Below are positions 26,882 through 37,040 of a DNA stretch of 64,000 nucleotides, piece after piece (position 1 is the first letter of the stretch; each line of letters starts with the position of its first letter). This stretch comes from Salegentibacter echinorum (GTDB lineage Bacteria; Bacteroidota; Bacteroidia; Flavobacteriales; Flavobacteriaceae): contig NZ_FQVT01000008.1 of NCBI RefSeq assembly GCF_900129445.1, positions 1-64,000 on the forward strand, read 5' to 3'. The position numbers and the translations under genes are program-made. A model generated the notes under the pieces. It saw nothing but the letters and a program-made list of their open reading frames with translations, was not told the DNA's origin and did no database searches.

Positions 26882-29800
26882 TTGAAAAATAAGTTTACCA
26901 TATATAATGCTTCCGCCGGCTCTGGAAAAACCTTCACCCTGGTGAAAGAATACCTACTTCTACTTTTTGAAAGCAAGCGCCCCGATGCTTTTAAAAATAT
27001 TCTCGCTATTACCTTTACCAATAAGGCTGTAGCCGAAATGAAAACCAGGATTATTGAAAGTCTTAAAGCTTTTACTGCTGAAGAAACCAATAAAGGTAAC
27101 AATCCGCTTTTTCAGGCTATTTTAGAAGAAACCAATTTATCTGAAGCAGAGCTTAAAACAAAAGCCGCAAAGATCTTAAAAAGCATTATTCACAATTACG
27201 CCGGTTTTGAAGTCTCTACTATAGACGGCTTTACCCACCGGGTGTTGCGCACTTTTGCCAAAGATCTTGGTTTACCGGTTAATTTTGAAATTGCCCTAAA
27301 CACGCATCAAATTTTGCTGGAAGCTGTAGAACGTTTGGTAAGTAAAGCGGGGACAGAAAAAGAACTCACTAAAATTCTTGTCGCTTTTGCTCTAAGTAAG
27401 ACCGATGAAGACAAAAGTTGGGATATTACCAAAGACCTTTTTGAAATTTCCAGACTACTTGTTGGTGAAAACAATCAGGAGGCTCTCAAGAAATTAGAAA
27501 ACAAAACCACGGCTGATTTCCAAAAATTCAAGAAACAGGTAAATGAGGAAATAGACAAAACCCAGGACCTTATTGAAGAGATGGTAACACAGTTTTTCGA
27601 TTTACTGCAAAACCATAATTTAGATGAAAAAGACTTTACCCGTGGCTCGGTTCCCAAACATTTTAAAAAACTACAAGAAGGCCAGAAGATAGCCGACTTC
27701 AATTTAAAATGGATGCAAAATCTGGAAACAGATCCACTTTATGCTAAGTCCAATAAAAATGGAGCGATAAGAAATGCCTTAGACGATATTCAACCCATAG
27801 TGGTGAGCTCTTTTGAAATTTCTAAACGAGCATACTTAGAATTAGAGTTTCTCAAGGAAATAAGAAAAAACATCACTCAGCTTTCTTTATTGAACGCCAT
27901 TAATCAGGAAGTTGAAGCCATAAAAAGCGAGCGGAATTTTATCTTAATTTCAGAATTTAACCCAAAAATAAGCGAGCAGGTGAAAAATCAACCTGCACCC
28001 TTTATTTATGAACGGCTGGGAGAACGTTACCAAAACTATTTTATAGACGAATTTCAGGACACCTCGCAAATGCAATGGGAAAACCTTATCCCGCTTATTG
28101 AAAACAGGCTTTCTTCAGAAAACACCGAAGAACCGGCCAGCGCGATGTTGGTTGGAGATGCTAAACAATCTATTTATCGTTGGCGGGGCGGGAAAGCCGA
28201 ACAATTTATAGACCTTAGCCTAAATATTAATCCGTTTAGTATTGAAAAAGAGGTAAAGAACCTGCCAGATAATTACCGAAGCGGCAGTGAGCTGGTAAAC
28301 TTCAACAATAGCTTTTTTAATTTTGCTTCAGCTTATTTACAAAATAAATCGTACTCCAAATTATTTGAAGATAGTTCGCAAAACCCCAAAAAGGGCGATT
28401 TTGGCTATGTGAATTTAAGTTTTATAGACGCTAAAAATGCCGATGAAGAACACGAATTATATCCCGAAAAAATCTTAGAGATTATCCAAAATCTGGAAAA
28501 TAAAGATTTTAAGAAAGGGGACATTTGTATTCTAACGCGCCGACGAAGTGAAGGAATTAATATTGCAAATTATTTAAGTGAGCAAAATATCCCGGTAGTT
28601 TCTTCGGAAACCCTTCTGGTAGCCAATGCACCGGAAGTCAACTTTATCGTTGCACTACTGGAATTTTCCTTAACGCCAAATGACAATAATTTAAAATTGG
28701 AAATTTTCGATTTTCTGGCAGATTTCCTGCAAATTGAAGACCGGTTTTCAAATATCTCTTCCAATTTACAAAAAAACGGATCACATTTTTTCGACTGGCT
28801 AAAGGACTATGAACTACATTTTGAGCTGCAAAAAATAAAGCAACTTTCCATATATGAGGCGGCCGAATATATCATAAGAAGTTTTAACCTGGTGCCGGGT
28901 TCCAATGCCTATATTCAATTTTTCCTGGATTTCATCTTTGAAAGCACACAAAAAGCCACCTCTGGTATCACAGATTTCCTGGAACTATGGGAGCAGGAAA
29001 AAGAAAGTTTAAGCATAGTAGTACCTAAAGCTGAAGATGCTGTACAAATCATGACCATCCATAAATCTAAAGGTTTAGAGTTTCCCGTGGTAATTTACCC
29101 TTACGCGAATTCAGATTTTAAAGATACCCGTATGGATTCGGTTTGGTTAACTATGGAGCCTCCCTTAAATGAAATTCCTGTGAATTATCTAAGCGCATCA
29201 GAAAAAATGCTGAATTGGGGTGCCCACGCATCGGCAGTTTTTTCAGAATTAATTGAGCAGAAAGAACTAGACACACTTAACGTATTATATGTAGCCTGTA
29301 CCCGGGCTTCGCAACAACTCTATCTTCTAAGTAAAAAGGAGATCGATAAAAAAGGCAACGAAAAACCTTATAAAACTTCTGGCTTATTGATTGGATTTTT
29401 AAAACAAGTTGGCATGTGGAATGACAATGAGTCAACTTATGAATTTGGTGAAATTGGGACACCAACGCCTTCTAAAACGGAAACAGCTACTTCAATTTCC
29501 CAAAAATTCTATTCTTCGGCTACTCAAAATAAAGCAGTAAATATTGTAACAAAATCTGGGATGTTATGGGACAGCAAACAAGAAGAAGCCATTGAAAAAG
29601 GGGAAATTCTTCACGATTTGCTCGCACAAATAGATTATAAGCAGCAGGTGGGACCGGTAGTAGAGAAAGCGGTAAGCAATGGGGTAATCACTAAAAATTC
29701 CGCAGAAAAAATTGAAAAATTATTACTGGAGATCACCAATCACGAACAACTTTCGTCCTTCTACGATGAAGATGCATTAAATTATAATGAACGAGATATT

Positions 29801-30010
29801 TTAAGCCCGGAAGGAAAACGCCTGCGCCCAGATAGATTAAATATTTTGGGAAATACGATAAATATAATAGATTATAAAACGGGGAGTTACCATACTTCCC
29901 ATGAAAACCAAATTAATAACTACGCCAGTGTCCTGGAAGAGATGGGTTACAGCGTAGCCAGTAAAAACCTGGTTTATACAAATAAGTCGCTAAAAGTTCG
30001 CCTTGTATAA
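26882..30010 (+). CDS. AddA/RecB-like UvrD-type helicase-nuclease
   Basis: Helicase subunit of a double-strand-break resection enzyme, 1042 residues. Walker A is ASAGSGKTFTLV (residues 9-20), Walker B IDEFQDTSQMQW near 388, motif III VGDAKQSIYRWRGG near 424, and a late motif TIHKSKGLEFPVVIYP near 725. A RecB-type nuclease domain closes the protein: GEILHDLL near 908, RPDRL and IIDYKTGS near 997. Translation seems to start at TTG 26882. The likely partner is the AddB-like gene at 32891, separated by kbl and ompA. Confidence 0.88.
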   Translation: MKNKFTIYNASAGSGKTFTLVKEYLLLLFESKRPDAFKNILAITFTNKAVAEMKTRIIESLKAFTAEETNKGNNPLFQAILEETNLSEAELKTKAAKILKSIIHNYAGFEVSTIDGFTHRVLRTFAKDLGLPVNFEIALNTHQILLEAVERLVSKAGTEKELTKILVAFALSKTDEDKSWDITKDLFEISRLLVGENNQEALKKLENKTTADFQKFKKQVNEEIDKTQDLIEEMVTQFFDLLQNHNLDEKDFTRGSVPKHFKKLQEGQKIADFNLKWMQNLETDPLYAKSNKNGAIRNALDDIQPIVVSSFEISKRAYLELEFLKEIRKNITQLSLLNAINQEVEAIKSERNFILISEFNPKISEQVKNQPAPFIYERLGERYQNYFIDEFQDTSQMQWENLIPLIENRLSSENTEEPASAMLVGDAKQSIYRWRGGKAEQFIDLSLNINPFSIEKEVKNLPDNYRSGSELVNFNNSFFNFASAYLQNKSYSKLFEDSSQNPKKGDFGYVNLSFIDAKNADEEHELYPEKILEIIQNLENKDFKKGDICILTRRRSEGINIANYLSEQNIPVVSSETLLVANAPEVNFIVALLEFSLTPNDNNLKLEIFDFLADFLQIEDRFSNISSNLQKNGSHFFDWLKDYELHFELQKIKQLSIYEAAEYIIRSFNLVPGSNAYIQFFLDFIFESTQKATSGITDFLELWEQEKESLSIVVPKAEDAVQIMTIHKSKGLEFPVVIYPYANSDFKDTRMDSVWLTMEPPLNEIPVNYLSASEKMLNWGAHASAVFSELIEQKELDTLNVLYVACTRASQQLYLLSKKEIDKKGNEKPYKTSGLLIGFLKQVGMWNDNESTYEFGEIGTPTPSKTETATSISQKFYSSATQNKAVNIVTKSGMLWDSKQEEAIEKGEILHDLLAQIDYKQQVGPVVEKAVSNGVITKNSAEKIEKLLLEITNHEQLSSFYDEDALNYNERDILSPEGKRLRPDRLNILGNTINIIDYKTGSYHTSHENQINNYASVLEEMGYSVASKNLVYTNKSLKVRLV

Positions 30011-30018
30011 AAGAAATG

Positions 30019-30026
30019 TAATTTTG
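30019..30026 (+). promoter_or_regulatory. kbl promoter -7 box
   Basis: TAATTTTG fits TAnnTTTG exactly and lies 15 bases before the kbl ATG, just after the stop of the AddA-like gene, so kbl can be transcribed on its own. Confidence 0.5.
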
Positions 30027-30041
30027 TAAAAAACAGTAACT

Positions 30042-31235
30042 ATGTACGGAGCAATTAAAGAACATTTGCAAAAAGAATTGGAACAAATTAAAGAAGATGG
30101 TTTGTTCAAAAAAGAGCGAATTATTACCGGACCACAAGATGCGGTGATAAAAATATCTACGGGACAGGAAGTAATAAACTTTTGTGCCAATAATTATTTA
30201 GGGCTCTCTTCTCATCCTGAAGTTATAAAAGCTGCGAAAGACACTTTAGATTCGCACGGTTTTGGAATGTCTAGTGTGCGTTTTATTTGCGGCACCCAGG
30301 ATATTCACAAAGAACTGGAAGAAAAAATTGCCGATTTCTACGGAACCGAGGACACCATATTATATGCGGCCTGCTTCGATGCGAACGGCGGAATCTTTGA
30401 ACCGCTATTAACCAAGGAAGATGCGATTATTTCAGATTCGCTTAACCACGCCTCAATTATAGACGGGGTACGTTTATGTAAAGCGGCGCGTTACCGATAT
30501 CAAAATGGGGATATGGCAGATCTTGAGGAACAATTAAAAGCTGCAAATGAAAAAGGCGCCCGCTTTAAACTTATCGTGACCGATGGGGTTTTCTCTATGG
30601 ATGGGCTGGTTGCGCCATTAGACGAGATTTGTGACCTTGCCGATAAATATGATGCCTTAGTGATGATAGATGAATGTCACGCTACCGGTTTTATTGGAGA
30701 AAAAGGAATTGGAACCTTAGAAGAAAAAGGAGTTATGGACCGGGTAGATATCATTACCGGAACTCTAGGGAAAGCCCTGGGCGGAGCTATGGGAGGCTAC
30801 ACTACCGCCAAGAAAGAAATTATAGAATTACTTAGACAACGTTCTCGCCCCTATTTATTCTCTAACTCTTTAGCTCCAAACATTGTGGGAGCATCTCTTA
30901 AGGTTTTTGAAATGTTGGAGACCGATGACAGCCTGCGTAAAAAACTTAAAGAAAATACCAGTTACTTTAAAAAAGGTATTATAGATGCAGGTTTCGAAAT
31001 TATTGACGGTGACGCTGCGATTGTACCGGTAATGCTCCATGATGCTAAATTATCCCAGGAAATGGCAGATAAACTTTTGGAAGAAGGAATCTATGTAATT
31101 GGTTTCTTTTACCCGGTAGTACCAAAAGGGAAAGCAAGAATTAGGGTACAGCTCTCTGCCGCACACGATAAAGAACATCTAGACAAAGCTATAGCAGCAT
31201 TTACTAAAGTTGGTAAAGAAATGAAAATAATTTAG
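30042..31235 (+). CDS. kbl: Glycine C-acetyltransferase (2-amino-3-ketobutyrate CoA ligase)
   Basis: PLP enzyme that splits 2-amino-3-ketobutyrate with CoA into glycine and acetyl-CoA during threonine breakdown. 397 residues, standard length. Visible family blocks: [16 protein letters not shown], the substrate loop [20 protein letters not shown], the PLP-ring aspartate in [10 protein letters not shown], and the Schiff-base lysine in [10 protein letters not shown]. The partner threonine dehydrogenase gene is not in this window. KBL is chosen over the related serine palmitoyltransferase and KAPA synthase by overall similarity. Confidence 0.93.
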   Translation: MYGAIKEHLQKELEQIKEDGLFKKERIITGPQDAVIKISTGQEVINFCANNYLGLSSHPEVIKAAKDTLDSHGFGMSSVRFICGTQDIHKELEEKIADFYGTEDTILYAACFDANGGIFEPLLTKEDAIISDSLNHASIIDGVRLCKAARYRYQNGDMADLEEQLKAANEKGARFKLIVTDGVFSMDGLVAPLDEICDLADKYDALVMIDECHATGFIGEKGIGTLEEKGVMDRVDIITGTLGKALGGAMGGYTTAKKEIIELLRQRSRPYLFSNSLAPNIVGASLKVFEMLETDDSLRKKLKENTSYFKKGIIDAGFEIIDGDAAIVPVMLHDAKLSQEMADKLLEEGIYVIGFFYPVVPKGKARIRVQLSAAHDKEHLDKAIAAFTKVGKEMKII

Positions 31236-31358
31236 CATATAGTTTTACAGTGATATTGGTACTAAATTTATGCTAAAATAGGTGCTTAATTATCCTTAAA
31301 AAACGCTCAAATACGGCATTATTCAAGGGATTATTAAGAAAACTTTATTATTTTTCAC

Positions 31359-31389
31359 TTTGCCAATAGGCATTAAGAATATACTTTTG
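31359..31389 (+). promoter_or_regulatory. Strong Bacteroidota promoter of the OmpA gene
   Basis: TTTG at 31359-31362 and TACTTTTG at 31382-31389 are separated by 19 bases, an exact match to the -33/-7 consensus. The distance to the ATG at 31424 is 34 bases. The best promoter seen in the window, fitting an abundant outer-membrane protein. Confidence 0.75.
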
Positions 31390-31423
31390 TTAACAATTAA
31401 CACTTAAAACTAAACTATTGAAT

Positions 31424-32827
31424 ATGAAACATCTTAGCAAAATTTTATTCGCTACAATGTTGGTTCTTGGCGTTACTTCGGCAACGGCACAAGATTCCGA
31501 CAATCCCTGGGCAATAGGGATTCAAACTAATGCGGTAGATTTTTATCCTACCGAAGATCTTGGTGGAACTTTTAGTGACTACTTTAATGTTGGTGATCAC
31601 TGGAACATTTTACCTTCTGTATCTAGACTAACTGTTGGTCGTTATATAGGAAATGGTTTTGTATTTGAACTTGCGGGTTCTGTAAACCGAATTGAAGATT
31701 ATGGCGACACCAGTGTACCACAAATGTCTTACTACTCTGTAGATGGATCTTTCAACTACAGCCTTAGAGCCCTGCTTAATGATGGCTGGTTTGATCCTTA
31801 CGTAGGTGTTGGTGGTGGTTACACTAGTATTGGAGATAGTGGTGATCAACCAATTTCCGATCTTGATGTAGCAACTTTAAACGGTAAGTTAGGTTTTAAC
31901 TTCTGGTTTTCAGACAACATCGCACTTACTTTAGAGTCTAACTACAAGCACGTATTTAACGAAGATGGTGCAACTCACTTTCAACACGCTGCCGGTGTGA
32001 AGTTTATGTTTGGCGGAACAGATTCTGACGGCGACGGTGTTTACGACAAAGATGACGAATGTCCTGAAACTCCTGGATTACCAGAATTTAACGGATGCCC
32101 AGATTCTGACGGTGATGGGATTGAAGACCGTATGGATAATTGCCCAGACCAGGCTGGTTTAGCTGAGTTTGACGGATGTCCTGATACTGATGGTGACGGA
32201 GTTCCAGATAACGAAGATGACTGTCCTGAAGTAGCCGGATTAAAAGAAATGAACGGATGTCCAGATTCTGACGGTGACGGAGTTGCCGATAACGAAGATG
32301 ACTGTCCTAACGAAGCTGGTCCTGCATCTAACAATGGTTGTCCTGAAGAAGACCGTGATGGTGACGGTGTATTAGATAAAGATGATGATTGTCCAGATGT
32401 TGCAGGTACTGTAGCCAATAATGGATGTCCAGAACCAGACGTTGAAGTTATTAAAGAACTTAACGAATATTCTAAGACAGTAACTTTTGAATTTGATAGC
32501 GCTAAAATTACCAGTGGATCTGAAGATGCATTGAATTCAATTATCGAGATTATGAAAGAGTATCCACAAACTATCTTCCACGTAGGTGGTCATACTGATA
32601 GTGTTGGAGCTGATGCTTATAACATGAAACTTTCTAAAGAACGTGCTGCTTCTGTAGAGAAATTCCTTGAAGAGAATGGGATTCCTGCAAAAAGAATCAC
32701 TTCTAATGGTTATGGTGAAGAAAGACCTATTTCTTCTAACAGCACCGCAGCTGGAAGAAAAGAGAACAGACGTGTTGAGATTTCTTTAGATAAAGATAAA
32801 GAGATGAGAGACTCTGATAATATGTAA
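31424..32827 (+). CDS. OmpA family protein with thrombospondin type 3 repeats
   Basis: Outer-membrane protein that anchors the envelope to peptidoglycan. Order: signal peptide (residues 1-22, ending ATAQ), N-terminal beta-barrel to about residue 200, six calcium-binding type 3 repeats of the pattern DSDGDGVxDxxDxCP with NGCP between them (about 203-340), then a C-terminal OmpA domain with FEFDSAKITSGSEDAL and the peptidoglycan-binding GHTDSVGADAYNMKLSKERA. The TTG at 31418 is an alternative start; ATG 31424 is preferred. It has its own promoter and terminator and lies between two AddAB-like genes. Confidence 0.93.
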   Translation: MKHLSKILFATMLVLGVTSATAQDSDNPWAIGIQTNAVDFYPTEDLGGTFSDYFNVGDHWNILPSVSRLTVGRYIGNGFVFELAGSVNRIEDYGDTSVPQMSYYSVDGSFNYSLRALLNDGWFDPYVGVGGGYTSIGDSGDQPISDLDVATLNGKLGFNFWFSDNIALTLESNYKHVFNEDGATHFQHAAGVKFMFGGTDSDGDGVYDKDDECPETPGLPEFNGCPDSDGDGIEDRMDNCPDQAGLAEFDGCPDTDGDGVPDNEDDCPEVAGLKEMNGCPDSDGDGVADNEDDCPNEAGPASNNGCPEEDRDGDGVLDKDDDCPDVAGTVANNGCPEPDVEVIKELNEYSKTVTFEFDSAKITSGSEDALNSIIEIMKEYPQTIFHVGGHTDSVGADAYNMKLSKERAASVEKFLEENGIPAKRITSNGYGEERPISSNSTAAGRKENRRVEISLDKDKEMRDSDNM

Positions 32828-32848
32828 TTATTTAATTAATTATTGATT

Positions 32849-32879
32849 AAAAACGCTCCGGTTTTCCGGGGCGTTTTTT
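32849..32879 (+). terminator. Rho-independent terminator of the OmpA gene
   Basis: AACGCtCCGG and CCGGgGCGTT pair (one T-G pair) around TTTT, flanked by A- and T-runs. It ends 12 bases before the ATG of the AddB-like gene and shows that the upstream in-frame start at 32843 is not used. Confidence 0.85.
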
Positions 32880-32890
32880 ATTTTTATACC

Positions 32891-35626
32891 ATGGCATCTT
32901 ATATTCAGGAAGTTCTTAAAGAACTCATATCTTCAAATCAAAATATTTCAGAAACTATCTTTATACTCCCCAGTAAAAGAGCCGGTAGTTTTCTGCTTAA
33001 AGAACTCTCTACTTTAAGCGATAAAAGTATTTTTGCTCCAAAAATTTACAGTATTGAAGAATTTACCGAAACAGTTTCGGGACTTCATGGAATAGATAAT
33101 ACTACCAGCCTGTTTGAATTTTATACTGTTTATAAAAAACTTACTCCAAATGAAGAACAGGAAGATTTTGAAACCTTTATTACCTGGGCACAAAGTCTAA
33201 TTCACGATTTTAATGAAATAGACCGCTATTTAATAGACTATAAGAATTTCTTTGATTACCTGGCAGATATTCAGGACATTAATCACTGGTATGTAAAAAA
33301 GGAGAAGACCAAACTTATTAAGAACTACCTGGCGTTTTGGCATAAGCTCCCTGAATATTATAAAGCTCTTGCTAATGCATTGTTAGCAAATAATTCCGGT
33401 TACCAGGGCTTAATTTATCGTGCTGCATCAGAGAAAATTGAAGCTTATAGCAAAACTCAAACCAGGCAACACGTCTTTATTGGTTTTAATGCTTTAAATG
33501 CTTCTGAACAAAAAATTGTGCAATACCTAATGGAGCAGAATCTTGCCGAAATCTATTGGGACCTGGACGAAGTTTTTCTTAAAGACCGTCACCACGATGC
33601 TTCACTTTTTATTAACCAATATTTAAAAAACTGGCCAATTTACCAGCAAAAAACACCTAAAACAGGTGTAAAAGAATATGCTAAACCCAAAGAAATAGCG
33701 CTTACCGGTATTCCCAAGAATATTGGCCAAGCGAAATATCTTGGGGAGCTATTGGCAAGTCTCGATGAAGAGACACTACAGGAAACCGCCGTAGTGCTTG
33801 GCGAAGAAGACCTTCTCTTACCCATTTTAAACAGCTTACCGCCTAATGTAAAAGACCTCAACATCACAATGGGTTTTCCGTTAAAGAATGCACCCATAGC
33901 CTCCTTATTTGACAAGTTGTTTCAAATTCATCAAAATTCTGCCGAAAAATTTTATTACAAAGATGTAATTTCCATAATTAATCATCCCAGCCTTCAGGAG
34001 TTTTTGGGAGTTTCATCTAGCAAGTTTATCGATAAAATTCAAACAGAAAATATTGTTAACCTATCTGAAACCGAAATAACAGCTGAATTTTCTTCTGATG
34101 AAAAAGAATTGATCGCTGCCTGTTTTAAAGACTGGTCCAATAATTCTGAAATTGCTTTACAGTCATTTCAACAAATAATAAATTTCATCAAGACCCATTT
34201 AAAAGAAGAAAAGGATGTCCTGGGCCTTGAGTTTTTATATCATTTCCACGTGCTTTTTAATAAGCTTAGGAATCTTTATGAATCTTATCCTTACTTGCAA
34301 ACCATTAAATCGCTCTATCAATTTTACAAGGAAATTATGAGCACCGAAAGTTTGGATTTTCAGGGACGTCCATTTAAAGGATTGCAGCTCATGGGAATGC
34401 TGGAATCCAGAGCTTTAGATTTTAAAAATATTATTATTTGCTCGGTTAACGAAGGGGTTTTGCCTTCGGGGAAATCTGGGAACTCCTTTATTCCTTACGA
34501 TCTTAAACAAACCTATAAATTACCAACCTATAAGGAAAAAGACGCGGTTTACACCTACCACTTCTACCGGCTTTTACAGCGTGCAGAAAATGTTCACTTG
34601 TTGTACAATACAGAAAGTAGCGGATTAAACTCTGGCGAAAAAAGTCGCTTTCTAACGCAGCTTGAAATAGAAAAGCAACCCGCCCATAAACTCACGCATA
34701 CTATGGTAAGTCCGCTGGTGCCGGCGATCAAAACTCAGTTAAGAGAGGTTAAAAAAACGCCGGAAATTATGGCACAAATAAAAGCCCTTGCCGGTTATGG
34801 GTTTTCACCATCTGCACTCACCTCTTATATTAGAAACCCCTTAGATTTTTATCGACAATATATCCTGGGAGTTCGGGATAAAGAAGAAGTGGAAGAAACT
34901 GTGGCCTATAACACCCTGGGTACCGTGATTCACGATAGTCTGGAAAATTTCTATAAGCCTTTGGAAAATAAATTTATTTCTGAAGAAGATATCAAAAATT
35001 TTAAAAGTAGAATTAATAAAGAAGTTGAAGCACAATTTCAAAAAACTTATGGCAGCGGACCGGTAAACAGGGGAAAAAACTTACTTATTTATGAAGTTGC
35101 CAAACGCTATCTAACCAACTTTTTAAATTTAGAACTAGACCGTTTAAAAACCGATGAAATTAAAATTCTAAGTATTGAAGAAAAGTTGAAACAGGAAATT
35201 GAAATAAGGGAATTAGATTTTCCTGTTGCTATACGCGGGAAAGTAGATAGGGTAGAAAATACTAACGGAATCACCAGAATTATTGATTATAAAACAGGAA
35301 AGGTTCTACAAAGCGAAGTAGAAATTGTAGCTTGGGAAGAGCTTACGAGTGATTATAAAAAATACGGGAAAAGTTTCCAAATTCTAGCTTACACCAGTAT
35401 GATGGAAGGCCAAAAAAATCTAGAGTTACCGGTAGAAGCAGGAATTATTTCCTTTAAAAATTTAAAAAACGGTTTTCTTAAATTCGGAAAAAAAGACAAA
35501 CCGAGAGCAAGTTCTAAGGAAACGGCAATAAATAAAGAAACTCTTAACGCATTTCATTTAGAATTAAAGAAATTAATTATCGAGATTTGCAACCCTGAAA
35601 TTCCTTTCAGAGAAAAAGAAATATAA
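32891..35626 (+). CDS. AddB-like PD-(D/E)XK nuclease subunit
   Basis: Second subunit of the AddAB-type resection complex, 911 residues. The N-terminus is an inactivated helicase fold (ILPSKRAGSFLLKEL lacks a functional Walker A). The C-terminal nuclease has LGTVIHDSLENF, AIRGKVDRVEN and IIDYKTGKV (His, Asp and the Asp-x-Lys pair). SALTSYIRNPLDFYRQYILG has Asn where iron-sulfur AddB proteins have the first cluster Cys, and no trio of Cys follows, so the Fe-S staple appears absent. It ends 8 bases before the hydrolase gene. Confidence 0.85.
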   Translation: MASYIQEVLKELISSNQNISETIFILPSKRAGSFLLKELSTLSDKSIFAPKIYSIEEFTETVSGLHGIDNTTSLFEFYTVYKKLTPNEEQEDFETFITWAQSLIHDFNEIDRYLIDYKNFFDYLADIQDINHWYVKKEKTKLIKNYLAFWHKLPEYYKALANALLANNSGYQGLIYRAASEKIEAYSKTQTRQHVFIGFNALNASEQKIVQYLMEQNLAEIYWDLDEVFLKDRHHDASLFINQYLKNWPIYQQKTPKTGVKEYAKPKEIALTGIPKNIGQAKYLGELLASLDEETLQETAVVLGEEDLLLPILNSLPPNVKDLNITMGFPLKNAPIASLFDKLFQIHQNSAEKFYYKDVISIINHPSLQEFLGVSSSKFIDKIQTENIVNLSETEITAEFSSDEKELIAACFKDWSNNSEIALQSFQQIINFIKTHLKEEKDVLGLEFLYHFHVLFNKLRNLYESYPYLQTIKSLYQFYKEIMSTESLDFQGRPFKGLQLMGMLESRALDFKNIIICSVNEGVLPSGKSGNSFIPYDLKQTYKLPTYKEKDAVYTYHFYRLLQRAENVHLLYNTESSGLNSGEKSRFLTQLEIEKQPAHKLTHTMVSPLVPAIKTQLREVKKTPEIMAQIKALAGYGFSPSALTSYIRNPLDFYRQYILGVRDKEEVEETVAYNTLGTVIHDSLENFYKPLENKFISEEDIKNFKSRINKEVEAQFQKTYGSGPVNRGKNLLIYEVAKRYLTNFLNLELDRLKTDEIKILSIEEKLKQEIEIRELDFPVAIRGKVDRVENTNGITRIIDYKTGKVLQSEVEIVAWEELTSDYKKYGKSFQILAYTSMMEGQKNLELPVEAGIISFKNLKNGFLKFGKKDKPRASSKETAINKETLNAFHLELKKLIIEICNPEIPFREKEI

Positions 35627-35634
35627 AAACTACT

Positions 35635-36537
35635 ATGGAAATTACGAAAAGAACCAATCTTCAAATTGAGGGCAAGCATAATAAACCCATTTTAATAGAT
35701 TTAATTTTTAAGGAAGACAAAAAACCAAAACCTATCGTAATCTTCTGTCACGGCTATAAAGGTTTTAAAGATTGGGGCGCCTGGGAAAACATGGGCAAAT
35801 TTTATGCTGAAAAAGGCTATTTCTTTATAAAGTTTAATTTTTCTCATAACGGAACAACTCCAGATAATCCTACCGAATTTCTTAATATTGAAGGTTTTGG
35901 GGACAACAATTACATTAAAGAATTAGACGACCTGCAATCTGTAATAGACTGGGTTTCTACACCAGATTTTCAAGAAGCACAACAAATAGATGTAAAAAAC
36001 ATCACGCTTATTGGTCACTCCCGGGGCGGCGGAATCGCAATCTTAAAAGCTGCGGAAGAAAAACGGGTTGATAAACTAATTACTCTTGCTTCCGTTAGTG
36101 ATTTTGGCTCCCGTTTTCCGAAGGAAAAAGAATTAGAAGCCTGGGAAAAGAAAGGTGTTAGCTATATTACCAATACCCGCACGGGGCAACAGCTACCCCA
36201 TCACTACCAATTTTATAAAAATTTTAAAGAAAATAAAGAACGCTTAAATATTCAAAAAGCGACTAAAAAACTGGATATCCCCCATTTTATCGCTCACGGA
36301 AGTAACGACACCAGCGTTTCTATAGCAGATGCAGGGAATTTATTCGAATGGAGCGAAATCTCAAAATTGCTTTTGGTAGAAAATGCCGATCACGTTTTTG
36401 GCATCTCACACCCCTGGAACAAAGAGGAGGTTACCAAAGAATTTCAGCATGTATTAAATAGAACAGCAGAGTTTCTGGACGCTAGTGTGCAGGAACTTAA
36501 AGACGAATATATAGACAACGAGGAAGCAGATTCCTAA
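35635..36537 (+). CDS. Alpha/beta hydrolase (dienelactone hydrolase-like)
   Basis: 300 residues with the nucleophile elbow LIGHSRGGG (Ser near residue 130), the acid in AHGSNDTSV and the His in ENADHVFGISHPW, so the triad is complete. The N-terminal block IVIFCHGYKGFKDWGAW supplies the oxyanion hole. There is no signal peptide; it is probably a cytoplasmic esterase or peptidase-like hydrolase. It follows the AddB-like gene by 8 bases and shares the terminator at 36553. Substrate unknown. Confidence 0.87.
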   Translation: MEITKRTNLQIEGKHNKPILIDLIFKEDKKPKPIVIFCHGYKGFKDWGAWENMGKFYAEKGYFFIKFNFSHNGTTPDNPTEFLNIEGFGDNNYIKELDDLQSVIDWVSTPDFQEAQQIDVKNITLIGHSRGGGIAILKAAEEKRVDKLITLASVSDFGSRFPKEKELEAWEKKGVSYITNTRTGQQLPHHYQFYKNFKENKERLNIQKATKKLDIPHFIAHGSNDTSVSIADAGNLFEWSEISKLLLVENADHVFGISHPWNKEEVTKEFQHVLNRTAEFLDASVQELKDEYIDNEEADS

Positions 36538-36552
36538 TTTCAAATTTTCAAT

Positions 36553-36586
36553 AAAACCTGCCAAAATTAATTCTGGCAGGTTTTAT
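36553..36586. terminator. Rho-independent terminator, usable from both sides
   Basis: Perfect 11-bp arms AAAACCTGCCA (36553-36563) and TGGCAGGTTTT (36574-36584) around a 10-base loop. It ends the hydrolase operon and also lies 31 bases past the hicB stop on the minus strand, so it serves convergent genes. Confidence 0.85.
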
Positions 36587-36617
36587 TATGAAAAACATCA
36601 TAGTAAAAAATTGATAA

Positions 36618-37022
36618 TTAAAGTTTAACAGCCAGAAGTTCCTTTCCTAATTTATGTAAAGAATCCTCAATTTTACTTTTTGTTGCTTCTCTTGGCTTTT
36701 TAAGTCCGCTAGAGTAATGCTGTAATTGTTTTTGGTTTATTCCCGTTAATCTTTCAAAAGCAGCATTAGTAAATATTCCCTTATAATAGTTCAATAAACT
36801 TTCTGTATCAAATTTATAAGTTATATTATAATCGCCTTTAAGTATATCTGGAATTTCATTATCATCTAAGGTTTTAATAGTTTCAATAGCATCTAATATA
36901 GATTCCTTACATTCTTCTGGAGTGTTTCCCGCTCCATATAATCCAGGAACGTTTTCTGAATAAGCTCCGTATGAATCTGAACTTTTTTCGATAATTACTT
37001 TTATTTCATCCATAGCTATCAA
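36618..37022 (-). CDS. hicB: HicB family antitoxin with C-terminal helix-turn-helix
   Basis: Antitoxin partner of HicA, 134 residues. The N-terminal half has the HicB fold (VIIEKSSDSYGAYSENVPG, GAGNTPEECKESILDAIET), a degenerate RNase H-like domain that covers the toxin. The C-terminal half (about 80-130) is an XRE-like helix-turn-helix with RLTGINQKQLQHYSSGLKKP as the recognition region, which would bind the palindrome upstream. It follows hicA by 18 bases. The start may instead be the ATG at 37013. Confidence 0.88.
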   Translation of the reverse strand: MIAMDEIKVIIEKSSDSYGAYSENVPGLYGAGNTPEECKESILDAIETIKTLDDNEIPDILKGDYNITYKFDTESLLNYYKGIFTNAAFERLTGINQKQLQHYSSGLKKPREATKSKIEDSLHKLGKELLAVKL

Positions 37023-37040
37023 TATTGTTTCTACCAGTTT

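Noticed and set aside
32041-32418. Minus-strand Ser-Pro-rich frame over the OmpA repeats
   Set aside because: Antisense image of the calcium-binding repeats, whose regular codons keep the opposite strand open.
32023-32440. Repeated DNA considered as a possible CRISPR-like or minisatellite array
   Set aside because: The repeats are in-frame protein repeats (DSDGDGV type) within an OmpA gene, with diverged bases at third positions.
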